Below the pieces are notes generated by a model that made no database searches, was not told the origin of the DNA, and worked only from the letters and a program-made list of their open reading frames with translations. This document shows positions 1 through 5,001 of a stretch of DNA of 6,980 nt, in pieces (within the stretch, counting starts at the first letter, position 1; the number at the start of each line of letters is the position of its first letter). The translations under genes were made by a program, and so were the position numbers. The stretch is taken from contig JAIRRD010000025.1 of the NCBI GenBank assembly GCA_031256155.1, positions 1 through 6,980 of the forward strand, written 5' to 3'. The stretch is from Holophagales bacterium (GTDB lineage Bacteria > Acidobacteriota > Holophagae > Holophagales > Holophagaceae).

Positions 1-1
1 A

Positions 2-676
2 CCGGATGAAGGTAGACGAAAACTTGCGGAAACACCAGCATTATTCCGTGAGTTTTCAAATCCAGATGTTTTTTTGCTGATCCCACGTCATTCTTCTGAA
101 CATCGGCGATATATCCCGGTTGGCTTTCTGGATAATAAACACATCCCCCATGATTCAGCCTTAATAATACCAAATGCCGGTCTCTATCATTTCGGCATAC
201 TCACCTCCAGCGTCCACATGGCATGGACAAGGGCAGTGTGTGGGAGGCTCGAAATGCGCTACCGCTATTCAAAAGACATTGTGTACAACAATTTTATCTG
301 GCCTGTTGCAAGCGAAAAACAGAGGGCGGCTATTGAGGAACTGGCACAGGGCATATTGGATGCCAGAGCCAAAAATCCCAATAGCTCGTTTGCAGACCTC
401 TACGACCCATTGGCCATGCCGCCGGAACTCCTGAAGGCACACAATGCCTTAGACCGCGCCGTGTTGAAACTCTACGGCTTTGGCAAAGAAATGACTGAAC
501 CGGAGATTGTGGGGGAGTTGATGGAAAACTATCAGGAGCTATTGCATAGGAAAGCCAATGAGGTGATCGAACAATATAGCAATTTTCGCTTTCATAGTCC
601 ATTTACGGCGAGCCAAGCTCGCCTATGGACTATAAGCGGCCGTGATTCGCAAGCGAATCCCGGCATAGCGGTTTGA
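2..676 (+). CDS. MmeI-like class I SAM-dependent DNA methyltransferase, C-terminal part (5' end outside window)
   Basis: The reading frame is open from the left edge to a TGA at 674-676, giving 224 visible residues. They resemble the end of the target-recognition domain and the C-terminal helical domain of large MmeI-like (type IIL/IIG) restriction-modification methyltransferases. Family-like stretches include SSVHMAWTRAVCGRLEMRYR, then YSKDIVYNNFIWP, ADLYDPLAMPPELLKAHNAL and DRAVLKLYGF. The SAM-binding and catalytic motifs, and any nuclease domain, lie upstream of the window, so modification-only versus restriction activity cannot be decided. Family proteins usually end soon after the segment matching ELMENYQELL. 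Here about 26 further residues (SPFTASQARLWTISG and beyond) are encoded by stem-loop DNA starting at 594, so the native C-terminus has probably been replaced or extended. The family call is from remembered motifs; the tail is seen directly in the sequence. Confidence 0.85.
   Translation, partial: PDEGRRKLAETPALFREFSNPDVFLLIPRHSSEHRRYIPVGFLDNKHIPHDSALIIPNAGLYHFGILTSSVHMAWTRAVCGRLEMRYRYSKDIVYNNFIWPVASEKQRAAIEELAQGILDARAKNPNSSFADLYDPLAMPPELLKAHNALDRAVLKLYGFGKEMTEPEIVGELMENYQELLHRKANEVIEQYSNFRFHSPFTASQARLWTISGRDSQANPGIAV
594..633. repeat. Two-tier stem-loop at the 3' end of the methyltransferase gene
   Basis: The outer arms are a perfect 9-bp inverted repeat (ATAGTCCAT at 594-602, ATGGACTAT at 625-633). 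Inside it lies a perfect 7-bp GC-rich stem (GGCGAGC at 607-613, GCTCGCC at 617-623) with loop CAA. The whole lies in the coding frame of the methyltransferase. It is the first of three consecutive stem-loops. Confidence 0.8.
639..664. repeat. Second stem-loop of the cluster
   Basis: GATTCGC (644-650) pairs with GCGAATC (653-659) across a two-base loop. Beyond one mismatch, GCCG (639-642) pairs with CGGC (661-664). It begins five bases after the first stem-loop and abuts the third, still within the methyltransferase frame. Confidence 0.75.
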
Positions 677-698
677 CTACAATAAGTTAAACCGCTAT
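665..698. repeat. Third stem-loop, spanning the methyltransferase stop codon
   Basis: ATAGCGGTTT (665-674) is perfectly complementary to AAACCGCTAT (689-698). The stem extends inward by four more pairs including one G-T wobble, giving 14 pairs around loop ACAATA (679-684). The TGA stop of the methyltransferase (674-676) is in the left arm, and the ATG of the next ORF (699) follows the right arm directly. No T-run follows, so it is not a classical intrinsic terminator. Confidence 0.8.
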
Positions 699-1124
699 AT
701 GGATACAAATACATCAGAAATCGAAGAAAAAATTGCTTCGACTACTCCCTTGATTTATAAATCAAGGGAGATAATTCGCTCTCAAATAATAACTTGGTTT
801 CAGAAATTGGGATATATAACCAAAGATGCGGTATTGAGAAATAGCAATTATGATTTTCATTGGTTTTTGAAAAGATATTGCGAGTATAAATTGATAACAA
901 TTCAATGGTGTCCACGTGATTGTCACTTTTCTAAAACATTTATTAATAAACAATCTTCGTTACAAGACAGCTTTTTATTATCACATGTTCAAGAATTAAT
1001 AACGAAAATTGAAAAAGGCATAAACCTATACCCACACTTGAGCAGAAGAATCTATAAACCAAAACCAATTACAACTAATTCAATATTTACCAAATTCATG
1101 ATTCAAGAATCTTCATCTAAGTAA
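699..1124 (+). CDS. Unrecognised AT-rich ORF, 141 codons
   Basis: I do not recognise this protein family. The predicted 141-residue product is basic, with many Ile, Lys, Ser and Phe. It shows no signal peptide, no clear membrane segment and no obvious catalytic motif. A plausible globular stretch is IIRSQIITWFQKLGYI (about residues 25-40), followed by an aromatic- and Cys-containing part (residues 50-75). The base composition is much more AT-rich than the galU region (14 G+C in the 60 bases at 841-900, by hand count), which suggests separate origin. The ATG lies immediately after a strong stem-loop and has no visible Shine-Dalgarno sequence, so the true start, or translation at all, is uncertain. 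It could be a small accessory protein of the restriction-modification locus, a decayed gene fragment, or a chance ORF. Confidence 0.4.
   Translation: MDTNTSEIEEKIASTTPLIYKSREIIRSQIITWFQKLGYITKDAVLRNSNYDFHWFLKRYCEYKLITIQWCPRDCHFSKTFINKQSSLQDSFLLSHVQELITKIEKGINLYPHLSRRIYKPKPITTNSIFTKFMIQESSSK
745..770. repeat. Perfect 26-bp palindrome without a loop
   Basis: The 13 bases CTCCCTTGATTTA (745-757) are followed directly by their exact reverse complement (758-770). A smaller inverted repeat, TCGAAG (721-726) and CTTCGA (736-741), lies just upstream. The palindrome falls within the unrecognised ORF. It could be a dimeric-protein binding site or a cruciform-forming element; no function is shown by the sequence. 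Confidence 0.8.
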
Positions 1125-1180
1125 ATACTGCCTCAAAACCTTCAATCTCAAAATTGCGGAACGTGATTTTCAGATGAAAT

Positions 1181-1215
1181 CGCTATAAAATGTTGACAAT
1201 CGGGTGACGATAGCG
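1181..1215. promoter_or_regulatory. Candidate autoregulatory operator (inverted repeat bracketing the -35)
   Basis: CGCTAT (1181-1186) and ATAGCG (1210-1215) form a 6-bp inverted repeat. It surrounds the -35 hexamer and ends where the -10 begins. Phd/YefM antitoxins commonly repress their own promoter by binding palindromes, so this is a reasonable operator candidate. The arms are short and the assignment is inferred from position only. Confidence 0.4.
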
Positions 1216-1221
1216 TAAAAT
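1193..1221 (+). promoter_or_regulatory. Sigma-70-type promoter of the toxin-antitoxin operon
   Basis: A consensus -35 TTGACA (1193-1198) is separated by 17 bases from a -10 TAAAAT (1216-1221). Transcription would start near 1228, leaving a very short leader before the antitoxin ATG at 1241. GGAG at 1229-1232 is a suitably spaced ribosome binding site. Confidence 0.75.
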
Positions 1222-1240
1222 ACTATATGGAGACATCATT

Positions 1241-1528
1241 ATGAACTTCGTTACCGTCAGAGATTTAAGAACCACACCCAGGCAAGTGTGGGACAAGCTG
1301 GACACGGAGAGAGAAGTTGTCATAACTAACAACGGTAAACCTTTTGCCTTAATGATTCCAATAGACGAATCAAACTTTGATGATGTCTTGGAATCCGTTC
1401 GTCAAGCCTGTGCAATGCGCTCTATGACACGTATGCACTTGGCGGCGGCAAAAACGGGTTTGGATAAAATGAACCTGGAAGAAATCAACGCCGAAATTGA
1501 AATAGCAAGGGACAGTAACTGTGATTGA
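1241..1528 (+). CDS. Type II antitoxin, Phd/YefM family
   Basis: The 95-residue product has the Phd/YefM N-terminal DNA-binding and dimerisation fold signature: FVTVRDLRTTPRQVWDKL (residues 3-20), then EVVITNNGKPFALMIPI (about 25-41). The C-terminal part (residues 45-95), ending in a helix with EEINAEIEIARD, would be the toxin-neutralising segment. The ATG at 1241 is preceded by GGAG with 8-base spacing and a near-consensus promoter. The gene is first of a two-gene operon and overlaps the toxin gene by 8 bases, the usual antitoxin-first, translationally coupled order. It is expected to bind and inhibit the PIN toxin and to repress the operon, perhaps through the inverted repeat at 1181-1215. 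Family assignment is by motif; the repression is inferred. Confidence 0.88.
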   Translation: MNFVTVRDLRTTPRQVWDKLDTEREVVITNNGKPFALMIPIDESNFDDVLESVRQACAMRSMTRMHLAAAKTGLDKMNLEEINAEIEIARDSNCD

Positions 1529-1934
1529 CGTAGTGCTTGACACAAACGTATTGATTTCAGCCCTTCTTTCGCCCAATGGCACACCGGCCAGGATACTTCG
1601 GATGATTATCAGTAGACAAATAAGGATTTGCATAGATAGCCGCATCCTGCTTGAGTATGAAAATGTACTGCTGCGTGAAAAATTTCCATTTGAGCCGCTG
1701 GACGTATCGCTATTGTTAAAAAGAATTTTGCAAATCGCCAATGTCATTGTCCCTAAGCCTATAGAATCCAGCTTGCCGCATGAACACGATAAGAAACTCT
1801 ATGAAGTCGCAAAAAGCACTGGTGCATATTTGATTACAGGTAATCTGAAACATTTCCCAAAAGAACCCACCATTGTTTCCCCTGCGGATTTTCTGGGGGG
1901 TGTTACCAGTGCATTTCAACTTTTTCAAGGTTGA
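1521..1934 (+). CDS. PIN-domain toxin of a type II toxin-antitoxin system (COG1569-like)
   Basis: The product is 137 residues with a PIN nuclease fold. VVLDTNVLISALLSPNGTPA (residues 4-23) carries the first acidic residue Asp7 and Asn9, and Glu45 lies in LLEYENVL. Asp90 lies in HEHDKKLYEVA, and AYLITGNLKHFP (102-113) has Asn108 where many PIN proteins have Asp. Such proteins are Mg2+/Mn2+-dependent ribonucleases that stop growth by cutting RNA when free of antitoxin. The GTG start at 1521 overlaps the antitoxin stop by 8 bases, with AAGGGA at 1507-1512 as ribosome binding site. The C-terminus (from Thr129) is encoded by a palindromic repeat, and the last 10 bases overlap the convergent agmatinase gene. 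The RNA target cannot be predicted. Confidence 0.88.
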   Translation: MIDVVLDTNVLISALLSPNGTPARILRMIISRQIRICIDSRILLEYENVLLREKFPFEPLDVSLLLKRILQIANVIVPKPIESSLPHEHDKKLYEVAKSTGAYLITGNLKHFPKEPTIVSPADFLGGVTSAFQLFQG

Positions 1935-1946
1935 AATGCACTGGTA
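1904..1946. repeat. Palindromic element copy A: 17-bp perfect stem-loop at the toxin/agmatinase junction
   Basis: The arms 1904-1920 and 1930-1946 are exact reverse complements, with the 9-base loop TTTTTCAAG. The stem encodes the ends of both convergent genes, and both stop codons lie in or beside the loop. The 29-base core (1911-1939) recurs at 2904-2932 with three differences. The T-run is in the loop rather than after the stem, so on neither strand does it have the classical intrinsic-terminator layout. A role in 3'-end protection or termination remains possible. Confidence 0.9.
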
Positions 1947-2791
1947 TTGGCTATCATTATCATTTCACGCAAAGTTTTTGCCATTGCCTGGGCGCTTACG
2001 CCTGTTGAGTCGTAGTGTGGGCTTAACTCAAGACAATCCATTCCCACCAGGTATTTTCCTCTTAGCAGTTTCAGACCTTCAATCAGAACGTCCCAAAAAA
2101 TACCCCCAGGCTCTGGTGTGCCGGTTCCGGGATACAGGCTTGGGTCAAGGACATCCATATCAAGGGTTAAGTAGATCGGCCGATTGCCCAGAGAATCTAT
2201 GTGAGATTTCAGCGCGTCAATAGTGAATGGGCGGATTGTGTCAAAATGCTTTGCTATTTTCCATTCTTCCTTGCTTCCTGAGCGAATGCCAAACTGCTTT
2301 ATGTTTTCAAAACCAATCTGATCGCCTATGCGCCCAAGAAAAGTGGCATGTGTCAATGGATCATCCCAGAGGTCTGGACGTATGTCCGCATGGGCATCTA
2401 CATGAATAACAGCAAGATTTTTATGCGTTTCCCATGCTGACATTATCAAGGGGTAAGCAAGTAAATGCTCTCCCCCAAAGGCTATTGGAAATTGACCCTT
2501 TGACTTGATTTCATTTACTGCGCTTGCAATATCTGAAAGAGCGCGTTCTTTTTGACCTGGCGGCAAAAACAAGTCGCCGTAATCTGTAAAGGGAATTTCT
2601 AGCAGACTTTCCTGCTGGTAAAAACTAAATTCTTCCATTCCATAAGAGGCTTCGCGTACGGCGTATCCCGCAAAGCGACTCCCGGCTTTAAAGGAACTTG
2701 TCCCATCCCAGCAAGTGCCAAACAGGGCTATTTTTGCTTCTTCAGGGCTGCGGCTACCCAAAAATAAAGGAATTACAAACTCGTGAGTCAT
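1925..2791 (-). CDS. speB: Agmatinase (ureohydrolase family)
   Basis: The 288-residue product is a manganese-dependent ureohydrolase, most likely hydrolysing agmatine to putrescine and urea in cytoplasmic polyamine synthesis. All expected metal ligands are visible: His109 in GGEH, Asp132, His134 and Asp136 in DAHADIR, and Asp211 and Asp213 in LDMDVLDP. The following PGTGTPEPGG loop (221-230) and the DCLELSPHYD segment (252-261) are also family-like, and the length is near the usual 290-310. The N-terminal FGTCWDGTSSFKAGSRFAG is typical of agmatinases. Other ureohydrolases such as guanidinobutyrase share these motifs, so substrate is inferred. The ATG at 2791 has a TATAAT -10 box 19 bases upstream but no strong Shine-Dalgarno sequence. 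The last residues (TSAFQP) come from a palindromic element shared with the toxin gene. Confidence 0.9.
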   Translation of the reverse strand: MTHEFVIPLFLGSRSPEEAKIALFGTCWDGTSSFKAGSRFAGYAVREASYGMEEFSFYQQESLLEIPFTDYGDLFLPPGQKERALSDIASAVNEIKSKGQFPIAFGGEHLLAYPLIMSAWETHKNLAVIHVDAHADIRPDLWDDPLTHATFLGRIGDQIGFENIKQFGIRSGSKEEWKIAKHFDTIRPFTIDALKSHIDSLGNRPIYLTLDMDVLDPSLYPGTGTPEPGGIFWDVLIEGLKLLRGKYLVGMDCLELSPHYDSTGVSAQAMAKTLREMIMIANTSAFQP

Positions 2792-2809
2792 TTGACACCA
2801 TAGTAAGAA

Positions 2810-2815
2810 ATTATA
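2810..2815 (-). promoter_or_regulatory. -10 box (TATAAT) of the agmatinase promoter
   Basis: On the minus strand a perfect TATAAT occurs 19 bases upstream of the agmatinase ATG, so transcription would start near 2803. No good -35 hexamer is seen at 16-18 bases spacing, so promoter strength is uncertain or an activator may be needed. Confidence 0.5.
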
Positions 2816-2903
2816 CTAGAGCAAGTTCACTTTGATATGGCACATCTTCTTGCAGTTCACGTCTGCGCTCGCTTCACTCTCAGCGCAAACTAAGCACTCC
2901 ATG

Positions 2904-2932
2904 CCATTTCAACTTTTTTAAAGTTGAAATGC
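2904..2932. repeat. Palindromic element copy B, between agmatinase and the DUF493 gene
   Basis: A perfect 12-bp stem (2905-2916 with 2920-2931) closes on a TTT loop. Aligned to copy A (1911-1939), 26 of 29 bases are identical. It lies in the 190-base region between divergent genes, with no T-run after the stem. It is not part of a coding sequence, unlike copy A. Confidence 0.85.
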
Positions 2933-2981
2933 TCTAAATGAATATGATGCCATGTTTTGAATTGGCTGGTACTCTTTTAGA

Positions 2982-3257
2982 ATGAGTGATACCATCTCTC
3001 CACTTAAAGTTTCGCCCGATACGTTTCCGCAGCGGGTGCCGCTAAAAATAATTGGACGTGAGGGCGTTCTTGATGTTTCTGCTATAGCTTCAATTATTTT
3101 GGAACAGTTGGGTGAACAAGACAAAACCGATTGGCACTCCAACAAAAAGGGGACATACATCAGCTACACTTTTTGGGTTGTTTTACCGGACAATCACTCT
3201 GAAGAGCGACTTCGCAAAGCAATACACGCTCTTCCGGGCATAGTGATGCAGTTGTGA
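2982..3257 (+). CDS. DUF493/YbeD-like small protein
   Basis: The 91-residue product resembles the DUF493 (YbeD, HP0495) family of small ACT-like alpha/beta proteins. FPQRVPLKIIG (residues 15-25) matches the first strand of the family. SNKKGTYISYTFWV (53-66) matches the central strands with the characteristic S-x-K-G-x-Y pattern. RLRKAIHALPGIVMQL (76-91) is the last helix and strand. The length agrees with E. coli YbeD (about 87 residues). The role is unknown; the fold suggests a regulatory, ligand- or partner-binding function. In enterobacteria ybeD neighbours lipoate genes, whereas here it sits 18 bases before galU and is probably cotranscribed with it. No clear Shine-Dalgarno sequence precedes the ATG at 2982. 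Confidence 0.75.
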   Translation: MSDTISPLKVSPDTFPQRVPLKIIGREGVLDVSAIASIILEQLGEQDKTDWHSNKKGTYISYTFWVVLPDNHSEERLRKAIHALPGIVMQL

Positions 3258-3275
3258 CTATTTGAGGCAACAATT

Positions 3276-4151
3276 ATGGGTCTGATTCGCAAAGCGGTAA
3301 TTCCTGTAGCGGGGCTGGGAACCAGATTTTTGCCCGCAACTAAGGCGCAGCCAAAAGAAATGCTGCCTCTTGTTGACAAACCTGTAATTCAGTATGTTGT
3401 TGAAGAGGCTGTCAACGCGGGGATTGAAAACATAATTTTGGTGACAGGCAGGGGTAAACAGGCTATAGAAAACCATTTTGATGTGGCATATGAGTTGGAA
3501 CACTCCCTGACCCAGCGCCAAAAAGACTTTGACCTGGAATTGATTCGTTCAATCACGCGCCTGGCTCACTTCATCTATGTGCGCCAGGGGGAACCTCTTG
3601 GGCTTGGACATGCCGTACTCTGCGCTAAGTACGCCGTAGGCAGTGAGCCGTTTGCCCTGCTTCTGGGGGATGATGTCTTTGACGAGGTTGACCCTGCGTT
3701 AGACGTATTAATTAAAGCCCACCAGGCAACAGGAAAAAGTGTTGTCGGCGTTCAACAAGTACCTATTGAGCATGTAAGCCGGTACGGCATTGTCAATGAA
3801 CCTAAGTCTGACAGCGAAAAGTGCTGGACAGTTGATTCTATTGTTGAAAAGCCGCACCCGGAAAATGCCATGAGCCAGAAAGCTGTGGTTGGGCGATATA
3901 TCTTATGTCCAAATGTTTTTGAGCATCTGGAAACTTTGGAGCCTGGTGCCGGCAACGAATATCAGCTTACGGATGCTTTATCAACATTGGCCAAAAACGG
4001 AGAGTTGACTGCCGCCATGATTCCGGCAAAAAGATACGACACAGGCAACAAATTAGATTACCTGAAAGCAAATGTTGAATTTGCCCTCAAAAGAAAAGAA
4101 CTGAGAGAACCATTTCTGAACTATCTTAAAACTATGGTGACTCCGCAATAA
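3276..4151 (+). CDS. galU: UTP--glucose-1-phosphate uridylyltransferase
   Basis: The 291-residue product makes UDP-glucose from UTP and glucose 1-phosphate, supplying cell-envelope polysaccharide synthesis. The N-terminal nucleotide-binding signature GLGTRFLPATKAQPKEML (residues 13-30) is complete. Next come GEPLGLGHAV (105-114), the metal-site region LLGDDVF (129-135), VEKP (190-193), GRYIL (206-210), NEYQLTDA (227-234) and YDTGNKLDYL (254-263), all in the usual order for GalU. The length is normal for the family. The ATG at 3276 is preceded by GAGG (3264-3267) with 8-base spacing. The gene follows the DUF493 gene by 18 bases and precedes the outer-membrane protein gene by 42 bases, with no clear terminator between them. 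Nothing appears missing. Confidence 0.96.
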   Translation: MGLIRKAVIPVAGLGTRFLPATKAQPKEMLPLVDKPVIQYVVEEAVNAGIENIILVTGRGKQAIENHFDVAYELEHSLTQRQKDFDLELIRSITRLAHFIYVRQGEPLGLGHAVLCAKYAVGSEPFALLLGDDVFDEVDPALDVLIKAHQATGKSVVGVQQVPIEHVSRYGIVNEPKSDSEKCWTVDSIVEKPHPENAMSQKAVVGRYILCPNVFEHLETLEPGAGNEYQLTDALSTLAKNGELTAAMIPAKRYDTGNKLDYLKANVEFALKRKELREPFLNYLKTMVTPQ

Positions 4152-4193
4152 TAATGTGTCAAACTTATTAATTGTCTTTACGAAAGGTGGCCA

Positions 4194-4970
4194 ATGAAAA
4201 AACGGGCAATGTTTTTATCATTTTTTATAGGACTAATGGTACCCTCCCCTGTTTATTCGCAATCCATTGCTGAGCATGAGGGGACATTAACCATTACGCC
4301 ATCATTTGTCTCAGACTACATGTATCGTGGAGTACAATTGGGAGGTTTTTCGTTTCAACCGACAATTGAATTCACTAAAGGACCACTGTCCTTAGAATTG
4401 TTTACCAATTTTCCAATCTCGGATAAAATTCCAGGTGTTTCGGATCCTGAGATTGATTTTGCGGCTTCTTATGCTTGGGATGTAGTGCCAAATCTATTCA
4501 CGATAAAACCAGGCTTTTGGGTGTACACATACCCAAGAGCGGATGAAGATTCTTATAAATTTACATGCGAACCATATCTATCCTTTGATTATACACTTAA
4601 TGATATAACTTTTCTACTTAATCTTTATTATGATATTTTGATGAAAGGCGGAGGATATGAATTTGGATTTAATTATTCGATTCCTATAAAATCACTTAAT
4701 AATGAAATGAAATTATTTGCATTAATAGGAAGATACGATATGTCCGATTTTTACGATGTTCCTTACATAAAAATAAGAAATAAAGGCGATTATTTTCAAG
4801 TTGGTGTAGCAATTCCGTACGAATTTTCTAAAAAATCAAAATTAGATATTGCTTGGTACATAGCAAAAGGTACAAATAACTTTATACAAAGAGGGGCCGG
4901 GATAAGAGAATCAAATCCACACGCTGTTGGACGCGGTGTTTTAAGTTTGAGTTATTCTTATTCGTTTTAG
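4194..4970 (+). CDS. TorF-like outer-membrane beta-barrel protein (putative porin)
   Basis: The 258-residue product starts with a signal peptide: positive MKKR, a hydrophobic segment, and probable cleavage after VYS (residues 20-22). The mature start TLTITPSFVSDYMYRGVQLG (31-50) matches the first strands of TorF-family putative porins, where SDY-x-x-RG is typical. Alternating hydrophobic and polar strands rich in Tyr and Phe continue to a C-terminal Phe (LSLSYSYSF), the usual barrel-assembly signal. It is therefore expected in the outer membrane; the transported substrate is unknown. AAAGG (4183-4187) within AAAGGTGG serves as ribosome binding site. The second half of the gene is strikingly AT-rich compared with galU (13 G+C in the 60 bases at 4681-4740), which may indicate separate ancestry. 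Family assignment rests on the N-terminal motif and barrel pattern. Confidence 0.7.
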   Translation: MKKRAMFLSFFIGLMVPSPVYSQSIAEHEGTLTITPSFVSDYMYRGVQLGGFSFQPTIEFTKGPLSLELFTNFPISDKIPGVSDPEIDFAASYAWDVVPNLFTIKPGFWVYTYPRADEDSYKFTCEPYLSFDYTLNDITFLLNLYYDILMKGGGYEFGFNYSIPIKSLNNEMKLFALIGRYDMSDFYDVPYIKIRNKGDYFQVGVAIPYEFSKKSKLDIAWYIAKGTNNFIQRGAGIRESNPHAVGRGVLSLSYSYSF

Positions 4971-5001
4971 TTGCAATCGTTTGTTGCGGTTGTAAAGTGC
5001 A

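Noticed and set aside
665..698. Resemblance of GTTAAAC (686-692) and GTTTGAC (671-677) to integron attC core sites
   Set aside because: The two would-be cores are separated by only a few bases and the internal site pairs expected of attC are absent; no integron integrase or cassette array is visible.
1904..1946. Calling the toxin/agmatinase palindrome an intrinsic terminator
   Set aside because: The stem is strong, but the T-run lies in the loop and neither strand has a run of T after the stem, so it was recorded as a repeat.
1873..2223. 116-codon + strand ORF over the agmatinase region
   Set aside because: It lies antisense to a well-supported agmatinase gene and its product has no recognisable features.
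2864..2887. TGCGCT/AGCGCA inverted repeat upstream of agmatinase
   Set aside because: Only six pairs with a 12-base loop and no link to a promoter element; too weak to call.
2957..2983. Possible promoter TTGAAT/TAGAAT for the DUF493 gene
   Set aside because: The spacing is 15 bases and the -10 would overlap the ATG itself, so it cannot serve a normal leader for this start.
4149..4170. TAATAA/TTATTA inverted repeat after galU as a terminator
   Set aside because: The stem is only six A-T pairs with no following T-run, and the next gene starts 42 bases after galU, so readthrough is more likely.
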